From contig NZ_LLZG01000396.1 of the NCBI RefSeq assembly GCF_001509475.1, positions 1 to 43,787 of the forward strand: 43,787 nucleotides of DNA, in the 5' to 3' direction. Both the position numbers and the translations under genes were made by a program. The notes beneath the pieces are model-generated. The model ran no database searches. It saw only the letters and a list, made by a program, of their open reading frames with translations, and was not told the DNA's origin. Of the stretch, positions 33,062 to 41,564 are shown piece by piece. This DNA comes from Streptomyces regalis (GTDB taxonomy: Bacteria; Actinomycetota; Actinomycetes; Streptomycetales; Streptomycetaceae). Position 1 is the first letter of the stretch, and each line of letters starts with the position of its first letter.

Positions 33062-34447
33062 ATGACAACAACCGACGTTCCACGGGTCGCCGCCTATCGG
33101 GAGGTGACGGACAAGAACGGACGCGTCTATCGCGTCGGTGAGTCCGACATCGACATCATGGGGCGCAAACGCAAGTGGATGGTGATCCTGCCCTGGGTCG
33201 GCATGATGGGCATCTCCTCCGCCGAGTACGCGTTCGCGTCCGCCGAGGACACCCTGCACACGGCGCATCACTGGAACAGCATGCACATCTTCTGGATGAT
33301 GACCGTCTGGGTCTTCTTCCAGGCCGCGGTGGCCTTCCCCGCGGGCAAGCTGCGTGAGAGCGGAAAACTGCCGGCCCGCTGGGCCATGATGTGCGGCGCG
33401 ACGGGCACATTGCTCGGCTATCTGTCGCTGGCCTTCGCTCCGCACGTCGTCTTCGCCTATATCGGCTTCAGCATGTTCAGCGGCATGGGCGCGGGCATGG
33501 TGTACGCCACCTGCGTCAACATGGTCGGCAAGTGGTATCCGGAGCGAAAGGGCGGCAAGACCGGCTTCGTCAACGGCGGTTTCGCCTACGGCTCGGTGCC
33601 CTTCGTCTTCATCTTCAACGGCTACATGGACCTGACCAACTTCCGCTGGGTGCTGGTCTCGGTGGGTGTGTTCCTGGCCGGAATCGTCGCGTTCTCCGGT
33701 TTCTTCTTCAAGGACCCGCCGAAGAACTGGTGGCCCGCCTCGATCGACCCGCTCAACCCGCCGAACGACCCGCGCGCGGCCCGTTCCCTGCGGATGAACC
33801 CGCCGGCGGTCCGCCAGTACTCCCCCAAGGAGGCATGGAAGACCGGACGCGTGGCGTTGATGTGGTTCTGTCTGGCGTGTACGTCCGGCGTGAACATCTT
33901 CGGTATCGCCTTCCAGGTGGACATCGGCGAGGAGGCCGGATTCGCGGGCGGGATCGTCGCCACGGCCATGTCCCTGAAGGCGATCGTCAACGGCACCGGC
34001 CGCGGTGTCATCGGCTGGCTCTCCGACCTCTACGGCCGCAAACGGTGCCTGCTCGTCGTGTGCGTCATCCTGGGCCTCTCCCAGTACGGCATCCTCTGGT
34101 CGGCGGAGGCCAAGAACCTTCCGCTGTTCCTGATCTTCTCCTCGATATCCGGTTTCGGCGGTGGCGCCATCTTCCCGATGTTCGCCGCACTCACCGCCGA
34201 CTACTTCGGTGAGAACAACAACGCGTCCAACTACGGCATGGTCTACAGCGCCAAGCTCGTCTCCGGTCTGGGCGCGGGTATGGGCGCCGTGGTCGTCAGT
34301 GCCTGGGGACACTCCGGTGCCTTCATCCTGGCCGGCTCCATCTCGCTCTTCGCCGGCTGCGTGGCACTGTTCCTCAGTCCGCCGGGACGTGACAAGGAAA
34401 CGCGCATCGCTCCCAACCCACAACCGCTCGGCGAGGACACAGCCTGA
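33062..34447 (+). CDS. OxlT-type (OFA) MFS oxalate:formate antiporter, copy 1
   Basis: 461 residues from ATG at 33062 with AAGGGG upstream. About 12 membrane spans, with an N-terminal cytoplasmic extension of about 40 residues (YREVTDKNGRVYRVGESDID). OFA-family marks include VYATCVNMVGKWYPERKGGKTGFVNGGFAYG and GWLSDLYGRKRCLL (motif A of the second half), and GFGGGAIFPMFAALTADYFGENNNASNYG. The conserved loop FFKDPPKNWWP is also present. It likely exchanges oxalate for formate or moves related acids. It is nearly abutting a second, clearly homologous copy. Confidence 0.88.
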   Translation: MTTTDVPRVAAYREVTDKNGRVYRVGESDIDIMGRKRKWMVILPWVGMMGISSAEYAFASAEDTLHTAHHWNSMHIFWMMTVWVFFQAAVAFPAGKLRESGKLPARWAMMCGATGTLLGYLSLAFAPHVVFAYIGFSMFSGMGAGMVYATCVNMVGKWYPERKGGKTGFVNGGFAYGSVPFVFIFNGYMDLTNFRWVLVSVGVFLAGIVAFSGFFFKDPPKNWWPASIDPLNPPNDPRAARSLRMNPPAVRQYSPKEAWKTGRVALMWFCLACTSGVNIFGIAFQVDIGEEAGFAGGIVATAMSLKAIVNGTGRGVIGWLSDLYGRKRCLLVVCVILGLSQYGILWSAEAKNLPLFLIFSSISGFGGGAIFPMFAALTADYFGENNNASNYGMVYSAKLVSGLGAGMGAVVVSAWGHSGAFILAGSISLFAGCVALFLSPPGRDKETRIAPNPQPLGEDTA

Positions 34448-34448
34448 C

Positions 34449-35837
34449 ATGACGGCAGATCCGTACGCTGCAAGCAGCTCGTCCGCACACTCCGACGCCG
34501 CACACCGTCCCTACCGCGAAGTGACCGACGCGCGAGGCCGCGTCTACCGCATCGGCGAGACCGACCGCGACATCCTCGGCCACTCCCGCAAGCTCATGGT
34601 GTACCTGCCATGGATCGCCATGATGGCCATCAGCGTCTTCGAATACGCGTACGGCTCCGCGGAGGACACCCTGTCCCACGCGCACGGCTGGACGCAGAGC
34701 AACACCTTCTGGATCCTCAGCGTCTGGGTCTTCTTCCAGGCCGGCATCGCCTTCCCGGCAGGCTGGCTACGGGAGAAAGGCATCCTGACGGCCCGCACGG
34801 CGATGTACGTCGGCTCCGGCATGTGCCTGCTGGGCTTCCTCGCCCTGTCCCACCTGAGCAACGTCTGGCTCGCCATCCTCGGCTTCGGCGTCATCGGCGG
34901 CCTCGGCGCCGGCCTGGTCTACGCGACCTGCATCAACATGGTCGGCAAGTGGTTCCCCGAGCGGCGCGGCGCGCGGACCGGGTTCGTCAATGGCGGGTTC
35001 GCGTACGGATCACTGCCGTTCATCTTCATCTTCAACTACGGGTTCGACACCGCGAACTACCACCGGGTGCTGGACCTGATCGGCTGCTACATCATGATCG
35101 TCGTCCTAGGAAGCGCGTTCTTCTTCAAGGACCCCCCGAAGAACTGGTGGCCCTCGGACGTCGATCCGCTGACGTACACGGGCAGCCAGAAGAACGCGGC
35201 GAGCCTGGCCAAGAACCCTCCGGCGGTGAAGCAGTACACGCCCCGGGAGGCCATCAGGACGGGCATGCTGCCGCTGATGTGGCTGTCCGTCGTACTGACC
35301 GCCGGTGTGTCCGTCTTCGGCATCTCCTTCCAGGTCGACTACGCCAAGGAGGTGGGCTTCGGCCCACTGGTCGCGGCGTCGTCGATGGGTGTGATGGCGG
35401 TGATCAACGGCATCGGCCGGGGCGTCGTGGGCTGGCTCTCCGACCGTTGGGGCCGCAAGTCGACCCTGGTGTTCGTCATCGTCGTGCTGGGCCTCGCCCA
35501 GTTCGGCGTGATCTGGGCCGGAGATCTGAAGAGCGAATGGCTGTTCCTGTCCTTCGCGTTCCTCTCCGGCTTCGGCGGCGGCGCGTTCTACCCACTCTTC
35601 GCGGCGCTCACCCCGGACTACTTCGGGGAGAACTACAACGCCACCAACTACGGCCTCGTCTACAGCGGCAAGCTGATCAGCGGCCTGTTCGGCGGCGGCC
35701 TGGGCTCCATGGTGGTCGCGGCCTGGGGCTACGACGGCGCCTACGCGCTCGCCGGGGGCGTGTCGCTGGTGGCGGCGGCGATCGCGTTGCTGCTGCGCCA
35801 GCCGGGGCGGACGTCAGCACCGCATCTCGCACGCTGA
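34449..35837 (+). CDS. OxlT-type (OFA) MFS oxalate:formate antiporter, copy 2
   Basis: 462 residues from ATG at 34449, one base after the stop of copy 1. It shares with copy 1 the N-terminal YREVTDARGRVYRIGETDRDI segment, the VYATCINMVGKWFPERRGARTGFVNGGFAYG block, FFKDPPKNWWP and GFGGGAFYPLFAALTPDYFGENYNATNYG. A tandem duplication is evident. Differences lie in membrane-span residues and in a Ser/Ala-rich N-terminus (ASSSSAHSDAAHR), so the two may differ in substrate or direction. A strong terminator follows. Confidence 0.88.
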   Translation: MTADPYAASSSSAHSDAAHRPYREVTDARGRVYRIGETDRDILGHSRKLMVYLPWIAMMAISVFEYAYGSAEDTLSHAHGWTQSNTFWILSVWVFFQAGIAFPAGWLREKGILTARTAMYVGSGMCLLGFLALSHLSNVWLAILGFGVIGGLGAGLVYATCINMVGKWFPERRGARTGFVNGGFAYGSLPFIFIFNYGFDTANYHRVLDLIGCYIMIVVLGSAFFFKDPPKNWWPSDVDPLTYTGSQKNAASLAKNPPAVKQYTPREAIRTGMLPLMWLSVVLTAGVSVFGISFQVDYAKEVGFGPLVAASSMGVMAVINGIGRGVVGWLSDRWGRKSTLVFVIVVLGLAQFGVIWAGDLKSEWLFLSFAFLSGFGGGAFYPLFAALTPDYFGENYNATNYGLVYSGKLISGLFGGGLGSMVVAAWGYDGAYALAGGVSLVAAAIALLLRQPGRTSAPHLAR

Positions 35838-35847
35838 CGAGTCCCGT

Positions 35848-35890
35848 ACATGAGGAGGCCCTCCCCGTCTCGGGGAGAGCCTCCTCATGT
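35848..35890. terminator. strong bidirectional terminator between convergent operons
   Basis: ACATGAGGAGGC (35848-35859) pairs with GCCTCCTCATGT (35879-35890), and CTCCCCG with CGGGGAG inside, separated by a single C/A mismatch; the loop is TCT. It lies 10 bases after the transporter stop and 11 bases past the minus-strand stop at 35902. Confidence 0.85.
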
Positions 35891-35901
35891 CGGTAGGGCC
35901 G

Positions 35902-36960
35902 TCAGCACTTCTCGCGCAGCGAGTGCAGGTGCTCGCTCGAACGCCGTGCGAAGGTGAAGGACTCGGTCGGATTGTCGTGCTCCGCCTGCCAGTGGTGGGC
36001 GAATCGCTGGCCGCGCAGCCTGGTCACGGCGGAGATGAACCGCTGGTAGTCGATGTCGCCGTCGCCGACGTCGACCATGCGGTAGCCGTACTGGTTGGCC
36101 GGGTCGCTCACGCCGTCCTTGACGTGGAAGAGAGGGTAGCGGTGCGGCTGGTTCAGTACGTAGTCCAGCGGCTCGAAGGGGGCGGCCGATCCGTCGGGGC
36201 GCTTCGAGAAGCGGAACTGGCCCGAGTACGCCCAGAAGATGTCCATCTCCAGGTAGACGAGGTCGGGGTCCGTCTCGGCGAGCAGGACGTCGTAGAGACG
36301 GACCTTGGGGTTGTCGGTGGCGAAGGAGAACTCCTCGGAGTGGTTGTGCTGGTAGAACTTCATGCCGCGCGCCTTCGCCGCCGCGCCGTAGGTGTTGAAC
36401 TCCTCGGCGGCGCGCTTCCAGGCGTCGACGGTGGAGCCGTAGCGGAACGGCCCGGAGGCGGTTCCTATGTGCTTCAGGCCGAGGGCCTGGGCGTCGTCGA
36501 GAACCTTGGTGAGGTTCTGGGCGAAGGTGTAGGCGCCCGGGTCGCTTGAGTAGTAGCCGACGTGGCTGCCTATCGGGTTCAGCCCGTGGTTCCTGGCCAG
36601 CCTCTTGAGCTGGGCGAGGGTGATCGGGCCGGCCGAGCCCTGGGTGTATCCGGCGAACTCGACCTCGTCGTAGCCGTACTTCTCCAACTCGGCGAAGACG
36701 GGGGCGAAGCCGAGCGTGGAGACCTTGTCGCGCAGGCTGTAGAGCTGGATGCCGAGCCGGCCGGGCGGCAGGACGGGACGGCCGCGGCCGGCGCCGCTGG
36801 AGGCTGTTCCGGTGGCGGACGCGGTGCCGGTGGCGGCGGACGCGGGGGCTGCGGCGGCGCCCAGCAGTGCGGCGGCCGTGGCGCCCGCGGCCACGCCGAG
36901 CATGCCTCGTCTGGTGAGGCGGTGGGTGAGTTCGGGATCCGTCTGGGAAAAGCGGCTCAT
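35902..36960 (-). CDS. Tat-exported sugar phosphate isomerase/epimerase-like TIM-barrel protein
   Basis: 352 residues from ATG at 36960. The N-terminus has a twin-arginine signal (LTRRGMLGVAAGATAAALLG, RR at 17-18) ending near ASA at 41-43, so the protein is probably secreted folded. The mature part has the AP endonuclease 2/xylose isomerase barrel: RLGIQLYSLRDKVSTLGFAP, EKYGYDEVEFAGYT, NPIGSHVGYYS, FYQHNHSEEFSF, LVYLEMDIFWAYSG, FHVKDGVSDP and VDVGDGDIDYQRFI. His, Glu and Asp residues typical of the metal site are there. It is at the downstream end of the ebo-like operon, after a 115-base gap, so it may be separately transcribed. Confidence 0.85.
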   Translation of the reverse strand: MSRFSQTDPELTHRLTRRGMLGVAAGATAAALLGAAAAPASAATGTASATGTASSGAGRGRPVLPPGRLGIQLYSLRDKVSTLGFAPVFAELEKYGYDEVEFAGYTQGSAGPITLAQLKRLARNHGLNPIGSHVGYYSSDPGAYTFAQNLTKVLDDAQALGLKHIGTASGPFRYGSTVDAWKRAAEEFNTYGAAAKARGMKFYQHNHSEEFSFATDNPKVRLYDVLLAETDPDLVYLEMDIFWAYSGQFRFSKRPDGSAAPFEPLDYVLNQPHRYPLFHVKDGVSDPANQYGYRMVDVGDGDIDYQRFISAVTRLRGQRFAHHWQAEHDNPTESFTFARRSSEHLHSLREKC

Positions 36961-37075
36961 GCCTGGAACTCCCTGTGATCGAAGGCCGTTGTCAGTGGTG
37001 AGTGCTTCACTGGTGACCAGTCGGAAAAGACGGGTCGGTGGGACCGGCGAGTTGGTGCGTGCCGGTCGCGACCGG
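36961..37075. promoter_or_regulatory. spacer with palindrome and direct repeat
   Basis: ACTGGT-G-ACCAGT (37009-37021) is a perfect 13-base palindrome about 50 bases upstream of the Tat-protein gene and could be an operator. GACCGGCGAGTTGG occurs at 37042-37055 and again at 37084-37097 in the end of the phosphodiesterase gene, a short duplication. Confidence 0.4.
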
Positions 37076-38533
37076 TCAGCCGAGACCGGCGAGTTGGAGC
37101 AGGAGTGACTTCACATCGGTGGCCGCGACACGGCCGCCGACAGCGCGGGGGGTGGAGCAGATGAGGAGCGGACCGTCGTCGTCGCTCGCGGGAAGGCGGC
37201 CGTGGCTGCCGCGAATAGGTGACGGATCCAGGGGCACGACCGCCATGCGGTAGCGCATGCCCAGTTTCTTGCGGGCGAGCGCGGTCGCCGCCTTGACCTT
37301 GACGTAGGGGTCGAGGGGATCCATGAAGAGTTCGACCGGGTCGTAGCCGGGTTTGCGATGGATCTCGACGAGTCGCGCGAAGTCGGGCGCGCGGGCGTCG
37401 TCGAGCCAGTAGTAGTACGTGAACCAGGCATCCGGCTCCGCGACAGCGACGAGCTCGCCGGAGCGCGGATGGTCGAGATGGTGGGCCTTCTTTCCCTCGT
37501 CGTCGAGGAGTTGCTCGATGCCGGGCAGACCGTTGAGGGCGGCCCGGGTCGCATCGAGGTCTTCCGGTCGGCGTACGTAGACGTGGGCGATCTGGTGGTC
37601 GGCGACGGCGAAGGCGCGTGACGCCATCGGGTCGAGGTACTCCATGCCGTCCTGGGTGTGCACCTCCAGCAGGCCTGCCCGCCGCAGGGCGCGGTTGATG
37701 TCGACGGGTCGGCTCACGCGGGTGATGCCGTACTCGGACAGCGCGACGACGGTACGGCCCTCGGCGCGTGCGTCGTCCAGCAACGGGGCCATGACGGCGT
37801 CCAGGTCGGCGGCCGCTTTCAGCGAGCGTGGGTCGTCGGGGCCGAAGCGCTGCAGGTCGTAGTCGAGATGGGGGAGGTAGCAGAGCGTCAGGTCGGGGTG
37901 GCGGGTGCGGATGATGTGGCGGGTCGCGTCGGTGATCCAGCGGCTGGAGACGAGGTCCGCGCCGGGGCCCCAGAAGTGGAAGAGCGGGAAGGTGCCCAGT
38001 TTTTCGGTGAGTTCGTCGTGCAGGGCGGGCGGCCGGGTGTAGCAGTCGGGTTCCTTGCGGCCGTCGGAGTAGTAGATCGGACGGGGGGTGATGGTGATGT
38101 CGGTATCGGCGCCCATGGCGTACCACCAGCAGATATTGGCGACCGTGTAGCCGGGGTGCGCGCGCCGGGCGGCGTCCCAGAGTCTGTCGCCGGCGACCAG
38201 TCCGTTGTGCTGGCGCCACAGGAGTACGTCGCCGAGGTCGCGGAAGTACCAGCCGTTGCCGACGATGCCGTGCTCCGACGGGTGGGTGCCGGTGAGGAAG
38301 GTGGACTGGGCGGCGCAGGTGACGGCGGGCAGGACGGTGCCGAGCGGCGCGTGGGAGCCGGACTGGGCGAGCGTCTTGAGGCGGGGCATGTGGTCGAGAA
38401 GACGGGGGGTGAGGCCGACGACGTCGAGGACGAGGAGAGGGGTGGGACGTCCCATGGGGGTGGCCTCCGGTCGGGGTGCTGGGCGGCCACGCGGCGAGGT
38501 GGCCGGGGCTGCCGGGTCCGGCCGCTCGGTCAT
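37076..38533 (-). CDS. alkaline phosphatase-superfamily nucleotide pyrophosphatase/phosphodiesterase (EboF-like)
   Basis: 485 residues from ATG at 38533, overlapping the EboE-like stop (ATGA). A proline/arginine-rich 27-residue N-terminus precedes the core starting PTPLLVLDVVGLTPRLLDHM. The nucleophile region is VTCAAQSTFLTGTHPSEHGIVGNGW, with later metal ligands in LCYLPHLDYDLQRFG, ALSEYGI and FAVADHQIAHVYV-like segments. It belongs to the type I phosphodiesterase/nucleotide pyrophosphatase family that accompanies ebo clusters. It probably hydrolyses a phosphodiester or pyrophosphate in the ebo product. No signal peptide is seen. Confidence 0.85.
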   Translation of the reverse strand: MTERPDPAAPATSPRGRPAPRPEATPMGRPTPLLVLDVVGLTPRLLDHMPRLKTLAQSGSHAPLGTVLPAVTCAAQSTFLTGTHPSEHGIVGNGWYFRDLGDVLLWRQHNGLVAGDRLWDAARRAHPGYTVANICWWYAMGADTDITITPRPIYYSDGRKEPDCYTRPPALHDELTEKLGTFPLFHFWGPGADLVSSRWITDATRHIIRTRHPDLTLCYLPHLDYDLQRFGPDDPRSLKAAADLDAVMAPLLDDARAEGRTVVALSEYGITRVSRPVDINRALRRAGLLEVHTQDGMEYLDPMASRAFAVADHQIAHVYVRRPEDLDATRAALNGLPGIEQLLDDEGKKAHHLDHPRSGELVAVAEPDAWFTYYYWLDDARAPDFARLVEIHRKPGYDPVELFMDPLDPYVKVKAATALARKKLGMRYRMAVVPLDPSPIRGSHGRLPASDDDGPLLICSTPRAVGGRVAATDVKSLLLQLAGLG

Positions 38534-39699
38534 GGCAGCTCCTTCAGGCCGAGGTCGGTCAACAGATCGCGGGCGAGGGTGAGTTCGGCGGCGATGCCAT
38601 CGGCGAGCTGACTGCGGGCGCGGGGTCGCAGTTCGGCCGGGAGGGCCTGCCAGGTGTACGTCTCGACCTCGAGGTGCCGGGTGAGCGGGTGCGGGCCGCC
38701 GACGAGTCGGGTCAGTGCGGCCTTGAGGACGGGGAGTGTGGAGGTGAGGGGCGCGGCGGGAGCCGCATGGAGTGGGACGTGGAAGTGGGCGCGCCATGGT
38801 GAGGCGTCGGGCAGGGCGTCGCCCTGGAGGGCCTCGCCGAGGTCGTCGGTGCCGCGCAGGCCGGCGGCGGTGGCCGTGCGGGTCTGGTGCAGGAAGCGGG
38901 GTTCGTCGAAGGCGGCGAGGGCCTCGCGGACGTCGGGGAGATGGGGGTGTTCGGCGTGCAGGGCAGCTGAGAGCTGGGATTTGACGATGGGGACGCGGGC
39001 TTCGGCGAGCGCGTCCAGGGCCGTGTGCGGATCTTCGAAGGAGGTGGCGAGGTGGCAGGTGTCGACGCAGATGCCGATGCGGTCGTGCCCGACCGCGCTG
39101 AGCGGGGCGATGGCGTCGGCAGTGGTCTCGACGGTGCAGCCGGGTTCGGGTTCGAGGCCGACGCGGATGTCGCGGCCGGTCAACTCCTCCAGGGCGTCGA
39201 GGCGTTCGGCGAGGGTGACCAGGGCGGTGCGGGAGGTCTCGGCGCGGCCGTCGTCATAGTCGGTGCGCCAGGCGAGGGGCAGGGTGGAGATGCTGCCTTG
39301 GGAGACGTCGTCGGGGAGGAGGCCGGCGAGGACGCGGGCCAGGGCGGTGGTGTGGTCGAGGCGTTCGGGGTCGGCCCAGTCCGGCTTGTAGACGCGGTAC
39401 TTGACCTCTTCGGCGCCGAAGCCCTCATAGGGGAAGCCGTTGAGGGTGACGACCTCGAGGCCGCGCCGGTCGAGTTCGGTGCGCAGGCCGCGCAGGGCGG
39501 ACGGGTCCGAGACGAGGGCGTGTGCGGCGTCCTTGGCGAGCCACAGGCCGATGCCGAGGCGGTCGCGGCCGAGCCGTCGACGGACGGGCTCGCAGTGGTC
39601 GCGGAGTTGGGCGAGGACGCCGTCGAGGGTTTCGGCCGGGTGGACGTTGGTGCAGTACGCGAGGTGGACGGTGGAGCCGTCGGGGTGGCGGAAGCGCAT
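38530..39699 (-). CDS. eboE: EboE-like metabolite traffic TIM-barrel protein
   Basis: 389 residues from ATG at 39699. It opens with MRFRHPDGSTVHLAYCTNVH and HPAETLDGVLAQLRDH, then LGIGLWLAKDAAHAL and VVTLNGFPYEGFGAEEVKYRVYKPDWADPERL, which I recognise as the EboE pattern. The barrel has VGLEPEPGCTVETT (Glu ligand), GICVDTCHLATSFED (Asp-His) and VPIVKSQLSAALHAEHP. EboE proteins are xylose-isomerase-like and belong to clusters linked to metabolite movement. It is three bases after the TatD-like gene and four-base overlapped with the phosphodiesterase gene. Confidence 0.88.
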   Translation of the reverse strand: MRFRHPDGSTVHLAYCTNVHPAETLDGVLAQLRDHCEPVRRRLGRDRLGIGLWLAKDAAHALVSDPSALRGLRTELDRRGLEVVTLNGFPYEGFGAEEVKYRVYKPDWADPERLDHTTALARVLAGLLPDDVSQGSISTLPLAWRTDYDDGRAETSRTALVTLAERLDALEELTGRDIRVGLEPEPGCTVETTADAIAPLSAVGHDRIGICVDTCHLATSFEDPHTALDALAEARVPIVKSQLSAALHAEHPHLPDVREALAAFDEPRFLHQTRTATAAGLRGTDDLGEALQGDALPDASPWRAHFHVPLHAAPAAPLTSTLPVLKAALTRLVGGPHPLTRHLEVETYTWQALPAELRPRARSQLADGIAAELTLARDLLTDLGLKELP

Positions 39700-39702
39700 G
39701 GC

Positions 39703-40623
39703 TCACGCCCCCGGGGCCGGGGCGCCGGTCGGGTCGTCCCACTCGCTCGGTGCACCGACGGGTCCTTCGGGGTCCTTCGGAGCGCCGCGGAGGATGGAGT
39801 TGCCCTCGTGGGTCGACTCCGGGGTCGCGATGTCGAGGGTGAGGCGGCCGCTGAGCCCGTAGAAGGCCACGGGGTTGCGCCAGAGCACCCGGTCCACGTC
39901 GTCCTCGGCGAAGCCTTCGGCCAGCATCAGGTCGGCGACCTTGCGGGTCTTCAGGGGGTCGCTCCGGCCCCAGTCGGCGGCGGAGTTCACCAGCACCTGC
40001 TCGGTCCCGTACGCGCGGAGGATCTCGACCATCCGCTCCTCGTCCATCTTGGTGTCGGGATAGACGGAGAAGCCGAGCCAGCAGCCGCTGTCCTTTGCCT
40101 CCTTGACCGTCGTCTCGTTGAGGTGGTCGACAAGGACGCGGTCCGGGGGCAGCGCGGATTCCCGGACGACGTCAAGGGTGCGGCGCAGGCCGGCGAGCTT
40201 GTCGCGGTGCGGGGTGTGGACGAGCGCGGGCAGTTCGTGGTCGGCGGCGAGCTGGAGCTGGGCGGCCAGGGCGGTGTCCTCGGCGGGGGTCATCGAGTCA
40301 TAGCCGATCTCGCCGACGGCGACGACCTGGTCCTTGACGAGATACCGGGGCAGTTCGTCGAGGACGGGGACGCAGCGCGGGTCGTTCGCCTCCTTGGGGT
40401 TGAGGGCGAGGGTGCAGTGGTGGGCGATGCCGTACTGGGCGGCGCGGAAGGGCTCCCAGCCGAGAAGGGAGTCGAAGTAGTCGAGGAAGGAGGCGGGAGA
40501 CGTGCGGGGTTGGCCGAGCCAGAAAGAGGGCTCGACGACGGCGCGGACACCGGCGGCGTGCATGGCCTCGTAGTCGTCGGTCGTGCGTGACGTCATGTGG
40601 ATGTGGGGGTCGAAGAGGCGCAT
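39703..40623 (-). CDS. TatD-like metal-dependent hydrolase (EboB-like)
   Basis: 306 residues from ATG at 40623, overlapping the EboA stop (ATGA). The metal-binding HxH is in MRLFDPHIHMTSRTTDDYEA. Other ligands lie in VAVGEIGYDSMTPAED (Glu), LPALVHTPHRDK (His), VLVDHLNETTV (His) and NSAADWGRSDPL (Asp), the usual amidohydrolase set. The C-terminal 50 residues are Pro/Gly-rich and probably disordered. It hydrolyses an unknown substrate of the ebo pathway. Confidence 0.87.
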   Translation of the reverse strand: MRLFDPHIHMTSRTTDDYEAMHAAGVRAVVEPSFWLGQPRTSPASFLDYFDSLLGWEPFRAAQYGIAHHCTLALNPKEANDPRCVPVLDELPRYLVKDQVVAVGEIGYDSMTPAEDTALAAQLQLAADHELPALVHTPHRDKLAGLRRTLDVVRESALPPDRVLVDHLNETTVKEAKDSGCWLGFSVYPDTKMDEERMVEILRAYGTEQVLVNSAADWGRSDPLKTRKVADLMLAEGFAEDDVDRVLWRNPVAFYGLSGRLTLDIATPESTHEGNSILRGAPKDPEGPVGAPSEWDDPTGAPAPGA

Positions 40624-41564
40624 CAGGACTCCTTGCCGTCGGTGCCGCGGGTGCCGCAGTCGGCGGCGGGCGCGGGTGGGGTGGCCGTGGGGTCGGTGAA
40701 AGTCAGGACGCGGTGCAGGTCTTCGGGCAGGGGGCGGCCCGCGGCGGTGCGTTCGGCGGCGTAGTCGCCGAGCATGCGGGCGAGTTCGGCGTCGCGGTGG
40801 GCGCGGCGGTCCAGGTCGGCGACCGCGTCGACGGGCACACCGGTGAACAGGCACTTCAGGACGGCGTGGCGCCACTGGTGGGGGTCGAGGTACCGGGCGG
40901 CGTAGGGGCCGACGGCGGCGGCGAGGAGCCGGGTGTCGTTGGTGCGCAGGGCGTCCTCGACGAGCGGCAGGGCCTCCGGGCCAGGCACGAGGTGGGGCAG
41001 TGCGTGCAGGACGGCGCGACGTTCGGCGGCGGTGCCCTGGAAGTAGACCCGGGTGACGGCGTCCGCGTCGGCGCGGGCCGCGTGCAGGATGAGGACACGG
41101 GCGGCGTCGGCGTGCTCGGGGCCACAGCGGCGCCCGGCCTCGGCGATGCGCAACTCCCAGACAGAGATGGGCCCGTGGGTGCCGGGATGGGCGGCGGCCT
41201 CGTCGAGGGCACGGTGAAGCCACGCGCGGGCGGCCGTACCGAGGCGGGCGGTGAGGTGGGCGCGCAGCTCGGCGGGCGGGGTGAGGGCGAGGGTGGTGCC
41301 CGGGGTGTCCGGCCGGCTCTCGGCACCTGCCTGGCCCTCGGCACCTGGCCGGCCCTCGGCACCTGGCCGAGCCTCGGTGCCTGGCCGAGCCTCGGTGCCT
41401 GCCACGCCCTCGCCGCCCGGCCGAGCCTCCGCTCCCGGCCCGCTCTCGGCACCCGAGGGGCTGTCGGCGCCGGGGCGAGACGCGGTGCCCGCCTGGGGGT
41501 CGGTGAGCGGGCGGTCCTTGGTGTCCGCGTCCGGGGTTGCCGGGGTGCCGCGGGAGGGGGTCAT
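40623..41564 (-). CDS. eboA: EboA-domain protein with hexapeptide-repeat N-terminus
   Basis: 313 residues from ATG at 41564, overlapping the upstream stop (ATGA). The C-terminal 210 residues form the helical EboA domain: ELRAHLTARLGTAARAWLHRAL, RRCGPEHADAARVLILHAARADADAVTRVYFQGTAAERRAVLHALPHL and DPHQWRHAVLKCLFTGVPV. The first 85 residues are low-complexity and include nine six-residue repeats of the GAEARP type, encoded by an 18-base tandem repeat. An internal start just before the domain cannot be excluded. EboA is of unknown biochemical function but is the marker protein of ebo clusters. Confidence 0.85.
   Translation of the reverse strand: MTPSRGTPATPDADTKDRPLTDPQAGTASRPGADSPSGAESGPGAEARPGGEGVAGTEARPGTEARPGAEGRPGAEGQAGAESRPDTPGTTLALTPPAELRAHLTARLGTAARAWLHRALDEAAAHPGTHGPISVWELRIAEAGRRCGPEHADAARVLILHAARADADAVTRVYFQGTAAERRAVLHALPHLVPGPEALPLVEDALRTNDTRLLAAAVGPYAARYLDPHQWRHAVLKCLFTGVPVDAVADLDRRAHRDAELARMLGDYAAERTAAGRPLPEDLHRVLTFTDPTATPPAPAADCGTRGTDGKES
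41323..41484. repeat. 18-base tandem repeat, nine units, inside eboA
   Basis: Units such as GCACCTGGCCGAGCCTCG follow each other in phase from 41323. The first five (to 41412) are closely alike and the next four progressively diverged. Each encodes one hexapeptide (GTEARP, GAEGRP, GAESRP and similar) on the minus strand. The unit length is a multiple of three, so changes in copy number keep the reading frame. Confidence 0.8.
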
